Shown piece by piece: positions 38,442-49,478 of a stretch of 64,000 nt of DNA (within the stretch, counting starts at the first letter, position 1; the number at the start of each line of letters is the position of its first letter). The notes under the pieces were generated by a model that saw only the letters and a list, made by a program, of their open reading frames with translations, searched no databases and was not told where the DNA came from. Origin of the DNA: Phaeosaccion multiseriatum (lineage: Eukaryota > Ochrophyta, other classes); assembly GCA_965112735.1 (NCBI GenBank), contig OZ218955.1:2542001-2606000 (forward strand), in the 5' to 3' direction. Both the position numbers and the translations under genes were made by a program.

Positions 38442-39057
38442 AGGTGAAGGTGAGGGTGAAGGTTAGGGTGAGGGTGAAGGTGAAGGTGAGGGTGAAGGTG
38501 AAGGTGAGGGTGAAGGTTAGGGTGAAGGTGAAGGTGAAGGTGAGGGTGAGAGTGAAGGTGAGGCATGTCTACCTGCTTGTGGCGCGACATGCCCACGACG
38601 ATGGAGATAACCAACTTGTCCTTCCCCAAGTGGCGACGCACGTCAGAGCTCAGCGTCTGGAGAGGGAGTGTCAAAATGCCATGCAAGGACAGGAGAGGGG
38701 AGGGGAGGGGAGGGGAGGAGGGAAGAGGGAGGAGGGAGGATTTGGAAAAGGGAGGAAGTAGCAGCAGCAGTGAAGAAGAGAGGAAAGAAGCGGCCCAGCC
38801 AGAAAGCAAGGGGGGCGTCTATCTCGCTTCATTCAAGTGATGACGTACTGCACCGTAGGCACGCCCACGGAAAGGCACGCAGAGGACGGAGGGTACGAGG
38901 CAGTAGATACTTCTTGTGCTCTTCATACGCACACACACGCACACACGCACACAGGGTCGCGCGCGCACGCAAGCACACACGCACGGGCACCACGATCACA
39001 CCCGCACACACAAGCACACACACACACGCATGCACGCAAACACACACACGCACACAC

Positions 39058-39125
<68 letters not shown>

Positions 39126-40974
39126 CGCGATGTGGTTGGGCCCGACCGCAATGACGATCACACGGCACGTCCTGGCGAGGTCTTCCACCTGCAAAGTCGA
39201 CATCGAATTTGACATGGAAATCGACATCGGTACCCAGCGGAAGGGCGAGTGCAGAGGATGAGTGACCGGGAGGAGCGCGAGCAGCGACGTACGGCACACC
39301 ACGGAAGGCCTGATCGAGTGCACCACGGAAGGCCTGATCGAGTGGAAAGGGACTTTGGTTTGCTCACTTGCAGCGCAGCATCAGAGCCCAACGAACCCCT
39401 CGCTTGCAACCCTACGCCTCGCTTGCAACCCTACCCTTGCCCTAAGCAGTGCGCCGCTCCTCTCTATCCCTTTCCGCTTCCGTTCCTTCTCCCTTCACCC
39501 CCCCTCCCCTCCTTCCCTTCCTTCTCCTCTCTCCTCTCCCCCCGCCCCTCCTCACTCCCCTCCTCCCCCTCCTTCCCCCCTCCCTCCCCTGCATAGACGG
39601 ACGCACTTTGTCGAACACATGTATCCCCCGCTTGCGAGCGATGCTGAGATTGCGGGGGTCCCTCCCCGCGGCGCCGATGCGGAAAGGAGCCCACTTGTTC
39701 TCCAACAGAGTGTCGATAATGGCCGACCTGAGCAGCACGGACGGGGGGAAACGAGAAGCAGCAGAAGGAAGGGCGGAGGAAGGAGACGGGAGGAGGCAGC
39801 AGGCGGCAGGAAGAGGGAGGAGGTTTGAGGGAGGTGCAGCAGACAGTACATCCGGATCGTCCAAGCGAGGCTATGGATGGCAGCGGTCATGGTAGTTTCA
39901 AGTCAATGCTGCTGGCGGTGTCTGTCAGCTAGTCAGACACCGTCCCATACCCCATCTGTTTGCCCACCTCATCACAGTTACAGTCACATTCACACGCACA
40001 TACACAAACACACATACATACATGCATACATACATGCATGCATACATACATACATACATACATACATACATACATAGCAGTTGGTGATACGCACGTACCC
40101 CATCTGTCCCCCCCCCCCGATGATCCCCACGAGAGGGATGCGCTGGAGGATGTGTGACCTCACATCGTCCTCCTTGACAGATGTGTTGATGACTGCCTCC
40201 AGGGCCAACTGGCATATGTAGCACACTTGGTAGCGAACGAGGTGCTGATAGGGAGGGATTGGGGGGGGGCGCAGGGAGAAAGGGAGGGAGGGAGGGAGGG
40301 AGCGGGTGAGGGAGGGGGGGAGAAAGGGAGAGAGGGAGGGAAAGACAGAGAGGGAGTGAGAGAGGGAGGGAGGGAGCTAGTGTTCACAAACAGGCTTCTC
40401 GGCATGGAAGGTACAGAGAGAGAGGGTCTACCACCCCCCCCCCCCCCCCCCCACACACACACATCCACCTGCGCGATTCTCCTCTCCTCGTACAGCTTCG
40501 TGGCGTCGGGCATTAAGCTCAGCACCTCCGTCAGGTCTAAGTTGCGGAGGATGTACTCAGGGCTGGTGATGTCCAGCTCCTGCGTGTGAAGGTGCGGCGA
40601 TTAGCACAGGCAGGTCGGCAGAAGGAGGGAGCAAACGGACAGGCAGGTAGGGAGGGAGGCAGGAGGGACGGAGGGAGGGAGGTACGAAGGGAAGACAGGC
40701 TGGCAGGAAGGTGGAACCAAGCCTCGCCTTCCCCACCTGCTCCTCTTCGTCTCCGTCAAAGTCCTGAATGGCCTTGGAGATGGTCGAGGCGTACGGACCG
40801 ACAAAGCGCCGCTGGGCTATGTCCTCGCTGTGAGCCCGCCTGAGTGAAGCCAAAAAAGAGGGAAGGGGGGGGTGAGGGGGATGATGAGAGAAAGGCGGAG
40901 AGCGAGGGACAATGCCTATAATAACAAACTTACTTAAAGCAAGAGGCATGTGATGCATGGGAATGGTGATCCAT
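35459..40974 (-). CDS. NOXRED1 / pyrroline-5-carboxylate-reductase-like NAD(P) oxidoreductase
   Basis: Thirteen exons, 40974-40934, 40839-40737, 40579-40469, 40244-40099, 39727-39607, 39188-39126, 38656-38573, 38145-38017, 37575-37435, 37178-37076, 36401-36373 (29 nt), 36037-35864, 35626-35459, close in phase to 470 residues. The Rossmann dinucleotide motif is [13 protein letters not shown]. It is followed by the expected second-strand region ([20 protein letters not shown]) and the [14 protein letters not shown] and [12 protein letters not shown] strands of the ProC / NOXRED1 fold. The C-terminal part resembles the helical dimerisation domain. Substrate is unknown. Animal NOXRED1 is about 360 residues and also uncharacterised. 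The exon 38145-38017 appears to use a GC donor. Divergent from the TLC-domain gene. Confidence 0.8.
36458..36632 (-). repeat. 34-bp minisatellite in NOXRED1-like intron
   Basis: Five copies of a 34-bp unit (GCAGAGGGCAGGACAGTACT + TGGTGTCAGAGGCC), alternating CAGGACAG and CACGACAG versions, upstream of the 29-nt exon. Confidence 0.9.
37590..38005. repeat. (GGTGAG)n minisatellite, intron
   Basis: About 415 bp of GGTGAG hexamers with GGTGAGG/GGTGAGAG variants between exons 38145-38017 and 37575-37435. The plus strand is G-rich with regular GGG runs. Confidence 0.95.
38165..38181 (-). repeat. Dispersed 17-mer, copy in NOXRED1-like intron
   Basis: Exact copy, sense to the minus-strand transcript, ending 19 bases before the exon 38145-38017. 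Confidence 0.9.
38248..38565. repeat. (GGTGAA/GGTGAG)n minisatellite, intron
   Basis: A related hexamer array mixing GGTGAA and GGTGAG in the next intron upstream (between exons 38656-38573 and 38145-38017). Confidence 0.95.
39060..39122. repeat. (CA)n microsatellite
   Basis: (CA)n flush against the donor of exon 39188-39126, part of a CA/CG-rich stretch 38930-39122. The transcript reads (GT)n immediately after the donor GTGCGT. Confidence 0.9.
40076..40090 (-). repeat. Dispersed 17-mer, 15-bp copy near a donor
   Basis: GTATCACCAACTGCT, sense to the minus-strand transcript, begins eight bases into the intron after exon 40244-40099. Confidence 0.85.
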
Positions 40975-41613
40975 TGTCAAATCCTTGGCTTCTTCCCGGG
41001 AGGGGCAGGGCGTCGAAACTACTCTCCACTCCTCCTCCTACAGCTCGCTCAATTATTCACACTCGTCCTTTCCTGTTTTCGTTGGGACGATGGGCGCAAA
41101 CTTTAGGGACGATGGGCAGTCCCAAATCCACGTTACGTCGTCGCCATTTGACTCCAGTGGAGAACCACATGTTATCTTAACGGCACCTCTGATCATTTTT
41201 TCCTCAATCATTATCATTTTACCTCCCTCCTCTTCCCTCTTCTCTCACTCTCCCTCCTATCCTTTTGGTGTACGTCTGGAGTGAGAGGAGCCGTTTCTCT
41301 CTCTTGCTCTCTCTCTCTGTCTCTATCTTTCTCTCCTCTGTCCTACTTCAACGCATCTCCTCCTCCCTCCTCCTTCCTCCTTTCCCCCCTCCCCTCTCCT
41401 CCTTCCTCCCGGACCATATGCTGGGTTAATGGCGGTCTGAGGCCCATTTTGAAGAGGTAGCCCCTTCCCTCCCTCCACGAATCTCATTTTTCTCCCTCTC
41501 TCTCTCCGCTGTCCTACTTAAACGACTCTCCTCCTTCCTTCTCTCTCCTCCTCCCCCCCCTCCCCTATCCTCCTCCTTCCTCCTACTTGAGTCTCTACGT
41601 AAATGCTGCGCCC
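40975..41613. promoter_or_regulatory. Divergent promoter region, NOXRED1-like / TLC-domain gene
   Basis: About 640 bp between the two start codons. Contains two related pyrimidine-rich blocks (about 41300-41410 and 41490-41585, both with TGTCCTACTT.AACG and TCCTCC tracts), suggesting a local duplication. No TATA box recognised. Confidence 0.45.
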
Positions 41614-42738
41614 ATGAGGGAACAGTGGGAGGATGCAGTCATCGCCTTTGTCGCATACCTAGGCTTTAAAAGCGTATTCTGGCTTACATGGTGGCTCTCT
41701 TTACGATACGACTCGGAGGAGAGAGGCTTTGCGAGTTTTGATGCGGCAGAAGCTGCCCAGTGGTGCTCCCGAGTGCCGTCAACATGTCACGCTGCTATAG
41801 CCGTAAGTGGGGCCCTGGTCTGCCTCATTGAACACTCGTGGGATGATCAGACTATTGCCTTCAGCAGCCCGCAGATGTGCCGCACGATATTCAGCATCAC
41901 CATTGGCTACTTTGTGCACGACCTGTGAGTACGATCGATTGAGTAAGAAGCTTGCATGCCTGTTGCATACTTGCCATGATTGCTGGCCTGCTATTGGCAA
42001 ACAAACTCCTAACCCCCTTCCCCGACCCCTCGAATCCCCAGGTTCGTGGTTGTTTGGTGGAAGCTGGATATGTGGAAGGTGAGTGCCGGGGATGGCAGTG
42101 AATCAAGGGGTGGTGGTAGTCTGCACCGAGGGGCCGATGCAATACGCAGAGAAAGGAAGTACAGAAAGTGGTCTTTTGGTACACCCTGCTTGGTGACACC
42201 ATACATTCATCTCCCTCGTCGCATTGCCGCCACCCCCCCCCCCCCCACCCTCCGCCCGAAGGTGTTTGTATTGCATCACTTTGTGGCGGCGCTTCCCTAC
42301 GCCATCAACAACTTCGTTCCCGGGTGCCATTCGTCGAGTTACGTTCTCGCCCTATTTCTGCTCGTGGAGCTGCCCACTCTTCCGCTCAATTGCATGGAGA
42401 CCTTGGACCACCTACGGAGGAAGAGCACAAGGGCAAGGTTTATCACCTTCTTACTGTTTTACTTTCTGTGGTTCGTGACCCGGGTGCTCCTGCCCATATA
42501 CCTTTTGGTCGTGTTGTTTGAGATCATAGTCCCTGAGTGGCTCGAGCAGCGCTCCACAGAGGACTTTCTCGTCTGCATCCTCCCGAGCACGATTTGCAGC
42601 TTCATCATTTGCGGCTTTTGTCTCTACGTCTTCTTCGCCCGGCTATCCCTCGACTTGTACCGTGAGATGAAACCGGCCAGGGAGGGGGAGAGGGAGGCGG
42701 CCAAGGAAGGGGAGGAGCAGCAGCAAGAGCAGCAGCAG

Positions 42739-42780
<42 letters not shown>

Positions 42781-42921
42781 GAGGACGAAGGAGCATCAGG
42801 TGGGGGGCGAAGGAGCTCGTACGGCGTCTTGAGGGAACCCGACCAAATGGAGGAGGGAGAAGAAGAAGGACAAGAAGCCCCTGCTGAGGGCCGGCTAAAC
42901 TCGTTCCTGGTGCACTTGTGA
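41614..42921 (+). CDS. TLC-domain (TRAM-LAG1-CLN8) membrane protein
   Basis: Exons 41614-41924, 42042-42078 and 42262-42921 join to 335 residues. Hydrophobic segments in order: AFVAYLGFKSVFWLTWW, CHAAIAVSGALVCLIEH, TIFSITIGYFVHDLFVVVWW, then LHHFVAALPYAINNF, VLALFLLVELPTLPLN, FLLFYFLWFVTRVLLPIYLL and a final helix. This spacing, with SRVPSTCHA, YFVHDL and the conserved HH, matches TLCD/TMEM56-type TLC proteins. The family includes ceramide synthases and lipid regulators. This one lacks the homeobox and longer Lag1 motif of ceramide synthases, so a role in membrane lipid handling is inference only. The cytosolic tail carries poly-Gln. ATG 41614 is the first in frame after a stop. Tail-to-tail with CTNNBL1, 140 bp apart. 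Confidence 0.8.
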
Positions 42922-43061
42922 GTGTGGGCTCGTGCCAAAACACACCTACTTTGTGTGTACTTTTTTTGGAAAAAATGAAAAAATTACAGTTTAAACCAAG
43001 TAAAGGGCTCCAGATAAATAAAGAGACATGTCTTCGTGATGTGTGTGATAGACAGATAGCT

Positions 43062-45037
43062 CTACTGCGCACCACCTCCCTGCGACGCTTCTGGAACCGG
43101 GGCAGACGCTCCTGTAACCGGGGCAGGCAAGAGACTCTGTAGCTTGGCGACAAGAGCATGAGCCCGAGCCTGAGCCTGAGCCCCCGCTGCCTCTGGCCCG
43201 CCCCCTTCCCCGCCCGCCCCCTCCGCCACTCCCGCCTCCCCGTCCCCGTCCCCATCCAGCATTCCCTGCTGCACTTCCTCTATATATCCGAGCAACACCT
43301 GCCTCATAATGGATGCGTCCAATCCGTGCTGATGCAGCAGCTCGAACAGCCGCGTGTGAGCAACCTTACTATGCGCCGCTGCCGTGACCATAACCACCGT
43401 GAGCCGCTGCAGCGAGTAGCCCCCGGCCTCCAGCATAGCAAGTGCCAGCTCCTCCTCGTCGTCGCTGTCCTCCCCCGTGCCACCCCCTCCTGCCCTGTGC
43501 CTCGCCTCCCACTGCTCTGCCTTTTGTTTGTACTCTAGGAACAGGTCCATTGCCCGCTCGAGCTTTTCGCATGAGCTCTCGACAAACTTACCCACGAGGC
43601 GTGTCAGACACTCGTGCCCAGGCCGGTCCTCTGCGTGGAGCGCCAGACTGACGTGGTGCAAGCACGCACACACACACACACACACAAACGCACGCAGGAA
43701 ACGCGGGAGAGGAGGGCGAGATGAAGGTGAGAGTGAGAGCTAGAGGGTGGTGAGACTGCAGACCCTGTGGGACCAGCCTTGGGTGAGGTCTCCAAAACTG
43801 AGACTGAAACTGCCGAACCACCTCCTCCCCGGCCCTCCCCGGTGGGTGCCCAATAACACGAAGCTCGAAACCTCCGCAAGGGCCTCTTGGCGCCTTACGG
43901 GCAGACAGAGACCCTTCCCAAGACATAATACGATCACAGAGGAAGGGCCTGGCCTGGCCTGGCCTGGCCTGGCCTTGGCCCTTCTCTTCAATCCGCCCCG
44001 TGCCCTCTCCCCCACTGACACGCTCTTCCAAAGCAAAAAGAGACAGACCGCACCGACGATTCCCACATGGTCCCCCACCGCAGTACTAAGTCGGCTCGAC
44101 ATGGTTCAACTTCCCAAGTTCGGACGGGTTTGGGTGCTCTCGACGAGATGTGGCTTTGCTGTGGCCGTCCGTACGACTCGCAAGCATTGGGGGGGTTGTG
44201 CAGTGAGAAGTACTGCTCAACTGCTCACATGTGCCCCAACGTGCTCCAATCTCGTGACAACTCGTATCACTCCCGCCCTGAACTGAGGAACATTGATGCC
44301 ATTCTGCTGCCACTCACTCACTCTCTCACCCATCCACCCACTCAACAACTCACTGACCCACTCCCTCCCTCACTCCCTCACCTACTCACCCACCCTCACA
44401 TGACCCACTCCCTCCGTCCCTCCCTCCCTCCCTCCCTCCCTGCCTAACCTGGTGACGAGGCTAATGCAGTGCTCCTCCAACGTGCTCTTGTCCCCAGCCT
44501 TCTTCCTCTTCTTCTTCTTGAGCTTTCGCGCCAACCGCCCCATGAACACAGGCATCGCTGCCTTCAGTCCTGTGGGGGATGGGGAGAGAGGGGGAGGGGG
44601 AGAAGAGGAAAAGATATGAGAGACGGCAAGAGAGAGGGAGAGAGACGGTGAAGCACCGCAACAGAGCAGACAATACGACGATGTGCCTCGCGCCTGCTCA
44701 GTTTCGGTTTCAATTTCAATTCATTGGTCTCGATCAATATCGATATCGACACACGCTGCTTCCCCTTCGACATGTCCCCATTCGGCGTCGCCAGGCATAC
44801 CTCCTCAGGGCCCTCACTCGGTCTCTCACTCACTCGCTCTCTCACTCACTCAGCCTCTCCCTCCCTCCCTCCCTCCCTCCCTCCCTCCCTCCCCCCCTCC
44901 CTCCCTCCCTCCATCTGTACCACCAACTCCCTCACTCACTCACCCGAACACTCGATGAGTCTCTCACAGTTGGCGGGGTTATCTGTGCATGCAAAGTCCA
45001 GCACCTTTGGCACGGCATGGAAAGGAAGCGAAGGGCG

Positions 45038-45078
<41 letters not shown>

Positions 45079-48000
45079 GTGATGATGCGTGCCATACGCC
45101 ATGCAGTGCGTGTTCCACAGCACAGAGAGACAACACACATCAACAGACAACACAACACCAGAAGGCACCAGAAGGCAATAGAAGGTGCAGCCACCAACCA
45201 GCATGCCCGTCCTCACAGCGCCTGACCTGTCATGTTCTGTCCTGTCCTGCCCTTCACTGCCCCGTGCTATCCTGTCCTAGCCTGTTCTATGCTCGCCCCT
45301 CCCCGGCCCCTCACCTTGACTGCACACCAGGCGGCGTACTTCTTCTCTCTGAGGCACCGCACCATCAGCTCGAAGCCCTCCGCCTCTCTGAACTTGTCCT
45401 GATTGCTCTTCACCTATCGATAGTAGAGAGGGACATGGAGAGGGGTAGAGAGAGAGGAAGAGAGAGGGGGGGAGAGGGGGGGAGCGAGCGCGAGAGCGAG
45501 CGAGAGAGAGAGAAAGAGGGGAAGAGAGAGAGAGACAGAGCGCAAGAGAGAGAGAGAGAGACAGAGGGGAAGAGAGAGATGACGTGAGGTGAGGTCAGTG
45601 GTCGATGGTCGTCACGCGTCGTCGTCAGTCAGTCAGTCAGTCAGTCAGGAGGGGAGGGGGAGAAGAGGGGAGACAAACACAAGCACGCCAACGCAACGCG
45701 ACACGACACGACACGCCTCTGTAGAGCAACAGCAACGGTGGCGTTCAGCGTTTAGGATTGGCGTAGGGGCGAGGGGGGAAGCACGGGAATAGGGGAGGCT
45801 TACAAGTAAAGTGCCCGCCAAGGCGTCGAAGATGTTCTCCACAAGCTCCTCCTCCTCGGGAGAGCCTGGGGAGGTGGGGGCGGGGCAAAGAGGGGAAGTT
45901 ATAAACAATCATACGGGAGGGGGAGTCTTAGGACACGGGGCACTGGAGTCGGTCGGGTCATGGGGGGGGGGGGGTAGGACTTGATGTGCCATGCTGTGCC
46001 CTCACTAACTCCTCACTCACTCAGTCACTACTCACTCCTCACTCACTCACTCACTCACTCACTCACTTCCTCATTCACTCCTCACTCCCCACTACGGATA
46101 TACGGCGTGGAGCTCGGTTACTTTTACCGGCCCTCACTTTGGTCCTCACTGACCCCCCCCTCAGTGCCCCCCTCCTCCCTCCTCCCTCCCCCCTCCTCCC
46201 TCCTCACCTCCTCCCTATTGAACTTACCCGGGTCCCTCCGCCTATAGAAAGAAGCGATTTGCAGCAGGAAATCGACCCCATCGGCCCCCTTGCAGCGGAC
46301 GGCCCCGAGAGAGCGCTGCACAGAGGTGTCGCTATTCACCAGGATGGACAGGATCTCGCTGTGATTAGAGGCATATGGGTAGGATATGGGTGCGTAGAGG
46401 CGTATGGGGAGGGAGAGGCAGGTTGGGTAGAGGCGTATGGGCAGGCAGGTTGGCTAGAGGCGTATGAGCTACGGGTGCCCGAGAAAGCGCTGCAAAGAGG
46501 GTGTCGCTATTCACCAGGATGGGACGGACAGGATCTCGCTGGGTGTGTCGGGCAGGTTGACAAAAGGCGTATGGGCAAAGGACACTCAAGACCGGGAGGG
46601 AGAGAAAGAAAGAGAGGAGAGAGAGCGACAGGGGGAGTGCTCTGCCCTACCCTACCCTTTCCTACCCTACCCTTTCCTACCCTACCCTTTCCTACCCTAC
46701 CCTTTCCTACCCTACCCTTTCCTACCCTACCCGCACATACACACACACACACACAGAGAGAAATCCTTCTGACAGATTGGTCTGCTTTACCCTATACCCT
46801 CCTTACCTGCAGTAGAGCTTGTTCTCGTCGAATTGCTTGGTCTTGAGCCTTGCCAGCAGGTACTGCAGCAGCTGCGTGGTGTCGCATAGCAGGGGCGCCA
46901 GCGTGGGCCTCACCTCGAGTAAGTTCTCGAACACGGCCATCGTCGAGTTCACCTAAGCAGAGAGGGTTTGAGAGGGGCGGCACAGATGAAAGAGAGGAGG
47001 GGGCAGAGAGGCATGAGAGGCAGGGAGAAGGGTGGGGAGTGGAATCGAGTAGTGAGCGGGTCGTCCCGTTGGCGTTGAGGAGAGCAAGAGAGGGCGGGAC
47101 ACGGCTCTGGGGATGCAGCCAAGTGGGCAAGTAGAGCGGCTTGGCCTCACCGGCCCTTGCCTCACTCACCCCCTGTCCACCCGCCAGTCATCCTGCTTGC
47201 CTCATGCTTGCTACAAACTCCCTCACTCACCCCCTGTCCACCCGCCAGTCATCCTGCTTGCCTCATGCTTGCTACAAACCGCCTCACTCACCCCCTCCCT
47301 CACTCACTGCTTGCATCCTGCCCGCCCGCCCCACTCACACCTTCCCCACCGCCCCTCATCCTGCCTACACCCTGCCTACATTGCTTCCCCCCTGCCTACA
47401 TTCCTAAGTGCCCCCCCCCCCCTCACCCCCTCCCTCACTCCCTCACTCCCTCTCCCCCTGCCTCACCCCCGGCCCGCCTGCCAGAGTGCCCCCCTCACTC
47501 ACCCCCTGTACGTCTTCATCATTTGCCTCATTCATGCGGCTGAGGTTCTGTACAAGGAGATCGAGCCCCTGTTCCTCGACTAAGGCGTCCACCAGCTGCA
47601 GGGGCTCATCCCCCGCCTTGTCCGTCAGGAGCGAGTCCGGTGCCGTCAGCTCCTGTGTCAAGCAAGAGTAGAGCAGAGTTCAAGTAGAGCAAGAGTAGAG
47701 TACAAGTAGAGCAGTTGGTGAGACAGAGTGGAGCAGAGAGAGCAGCGCAGAGCACAGAGCATGCTAAGAGCGTCGCAACGCCATGGCAGTGCGAGTGCGG
47801 TGGGGGGGGGTGGTGCCGCGCATCGTGTTGTGGCGGAAGGCGGCAGACAGAAGATAAACAAAAAAGTAGCGACGGAAAACATGAACCACAGCAGCGCAGC
47901 CCCCCTCCTCCGCCCAAGAGCTCCATCGCCCAAGGCCCTAAATAGAGAGAGACCGCGGGCCCTTGACCCACACACGCACGCACGCACGCACGCATGCACA

Positions 48001-49102
48001 CACCTGCAGGAGCTGCACGGCCCCGATGCTTATGTCGGTGTTGTCGTGCGTGAGCAGACCCAGCACAGAGGTGACGGTTCCTGCAGCCACGAGCTGCGCA
48101 TAGAGCTCGGGGGCTGCTGCCACTGCCGCCATCTCCTTCAAAGCCTCGTCAAGGTCCACTTCAGAGTCAACGAACTTGTGCGGCTGAGAGGGGTGCTTCA
48201 CACGCAGCTTCTGGTTCCTGTTCGGGTGGGGGATTGGGGAGGGAGGGAGAGAGGGAGGGAGGGAGGCAGGCAGATAGGCAGACATGGCCGAACCAAACCA
48301 CGACACATACGTGAGAAAGTGAGTGGAGTGAGTGGGTGAGTCAGTGAGTGACAAAGTGAGGGAGGGATGAGGGAGGGAGTGGGTGAGTGACTACGTGGTG
48401 AGGGAGGGAGGGAGGGAGGGAGGGAGAGAGGGAGTGAGTGATGTAATTGAGTGAGTGTTGCTCTTTACGGGGCTTGGGGAGTCTCCCAGACCAATCGAAT
48501 GGCACGCCTTCATGCCTTAGTCATCGTTTGGAGAGGCAAGCGAGTCTTAAATTATGATACTACAACAACACTCACTTGTTGATGGCCCTCTCCAGGCGCA
48601 GCTGCCTCTGCTTGAGGCCAGCAAGGTCTAGCTCTACGACCCCCTCATCCTCGTCTGCCTTGTCCAGCATGCGGCGGATGGTCTCCTCGTCCAAGTCCTC
48701 CAGCGACATGTCCTCAACATTCACGGCACCGCCATGGCCGTTCTCCCCCTCCCCCTCCCCCTCCTCCTCCCCCTCGTCGGCGCCTGCCCCGTCCGTCCTG
48801 CTTCTCCTCTTGTCGTCTCCGCCAGCATCCTCCTCTGCCCCAGCCGATGACCGCGGCCGCTTAAGTCCGAGGCGGCCTTCCCCCTTCCCCCCTCCTCCCC
48901 CTTCAGCCACCTCGTCTACATAGTAGCCCATCCCTCTCGGGCCCTTCTGGAAGACATAGCCCGACTTGGCACCTTCAAAGCTTGCTGCACGGATAAAAGG
49001 TTCTCTCGCGGCTGCCTCTCGGGCCGCCGCCGCCTTCGCCGCCGCTGCGCCGCTTGCCGAGGCGGGTGGGGCATCGAAGATGGCTGAGAAATGATCATCC
49101 AT
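43062..49102 (-). CDS. CTNNBL1: Beta-catenin-like protein 1
   Basis: Ten exons (49102-48576, 48217-48004, 47652-47503, 46952-46807, 46358-46228, 45865-45804, 45413-45315, 45004-44944, 44569-44449, 43647-43062) join to about 698 residues. Armadillo-like helical repeats follow the family from DLAGLKQRQLRLERAINKNQ through NQKLRVKHPSQPHKFVDSE, LLVQNLSRMNE, FDENKLYCSEILSILV, CLREKKYAAWCAVKVLDFA and HECLTRLVGKFVESSCEKLE. CTNNBL1 is a nuclear protein of the Prp19/CDC5L spliceosome-associated complex and binds nuclear localisation signals. The N-terminal 150 residues (Ala-rich with a GYVFQKGPRGMGYYVDE stretch) and the acidic Gly-rich tail are longer than in the roughly 563-residue human protein. Introns hold a 5S-like gene and a decayed exon copy. 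Confidence 0.93.
44035..44039 (-). terminator. Pol III-type T-run after the 5S-like gene
   Basis: Minus strand reads TTTTT two bases past the 3' end of the 5S-like sequence, the standard RNA polymerase III stop. Confidence 0.6.
44042..44162 (-). rRNA. 5S rRNA-like gene nested in a CTNNBL1 intron
   Basis: The minus strand of the 44448-43648 intron carries a 121-nt sequence aligning block by block with eukaryotic 5S rRNA: GAGCACCCAAACCCGTCCGA, then CTTGGGAAGTTGAACCATGT, then CTTAGTACTGCGGTGGGGGA (internal control C-box region), then CCATGTGGGAATCGTCGGTG. Length is exactly typical. A T-run follows (TCTCTTTTT). Terminal helix I pairs only partly (ACAG with CTGT at the ends; the inner positions do not pair), so it may be a diverged gene or a pseudogene. 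It lies in the same orientation as CTNNBL1. Confidence 0.72.
45038..45086. repeat. (GAT)n run in CTNNBL1 intron
   Basis: About fourteen GATGAT-type triplets (CATCAT in the transcript) upstream of exon 45004-44944. Confidence 0.9.
46479..46545 (-). pseudogene. Decayed partial copy of CTNNBL1 exon 5
   Basis: This intron segment repeats the start of exon 46358-46228: GCGCTGCA.AGAGG(G)TGTC, then GCTATTCACCAGGATG, then GACAGGATCTCGCTG. Two small insertions break the frame and the splice acceptor is lost. Separated from the real exon by about 120 bp containing GCGTATGGGCAGG repeats, suggesting a local tandem duplication. Confidence 0.8.
46640..46735. repeat. 15-bp minisatellite (CTACCCTTTCCTACC)n
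   Basis: About six copies of a 15-bp unit in the CTNNBL1 intron between exons 46952-46807 and 46358-46228. Confidence 0.9.
47160..47300. repeat. About 64-bp tandem repeat in CTNNBL1 intron
   Basis: Two full and one partial copies of a unit beginning CACTCACCCCCTGTCCACCC and including CTTGCCTCATGCTTGCTACA. Confidence 0.9.
47710..47726 (-). repeat. Dispersed 17-mer, one-mismatch copy in CTNNBL1 intron
   Basis: CTGTCTCACCAACTGCT (one change), sense to the minus-strand transcript, 57 bases before the exon 47652-47503. Confidence 0.75.
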
Positions 49103-49478
49103 GCTTGTTCGCCCGTGTGCTCGGCAGAAAAACCTCGCTCGATATCCTGCTGCTGCTGGAGCGCTCCTATGACCCAGCTCCTCGGATCCAGCCCCTTATG
49201 GCCTCCTCTTCCTCGATTCCTCGATCTCTCTCCGTCCCCCGATTATGGGCTTGGCTTGCAAGCGGATGATGGCAGCTGATGGCCCCGCAACTGGCGCCAC
49301 ACGAAAACATCCATACCCCACACATGTTTACACGCGGCAAGATTGTGGACAATATATAGCAGACCAAAAGAGACTCACCAACAGTGTAGAGTAGAGAGGG
49401 GGGAGTATTCTCCGGGTCCGTCGGAGGAAAGGTTCGAGGAGCAGGCTGCAGCAGCACACGGCAGGGAAGAAAGGAGAG
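49103..49478. promoter_or_regulatory. Divergent promoter, CTNNBL1 / SUN-domain gene
   Basis: 376 bp separate the two proposed start codons. No TATA box recognised. The plus gene could alternatively start at the in-frame Met at 49548, widening the spacer. Confidence 0.4.

Noticed and set aside
37590-38565. Interstitial telomere
   Set aside because: The hexamer is GGTGAG/GGTGAA, not TTAGGG or TTTAGGG, and it respects intron boundaries.
37405-38761. Arg-Val and Leu-Thr polymer frames
   Set aside because: Translations of GGTGAG hexamer arrays inside introns of the NOXRED1-like gene.
40443-40463. Poly-C run adjacent to an exon as an assembly gap
   Set aside because: It fits the usual pyrimidine/CA-rich intron start here, and the exon phase on both sides closes without needing a gap.
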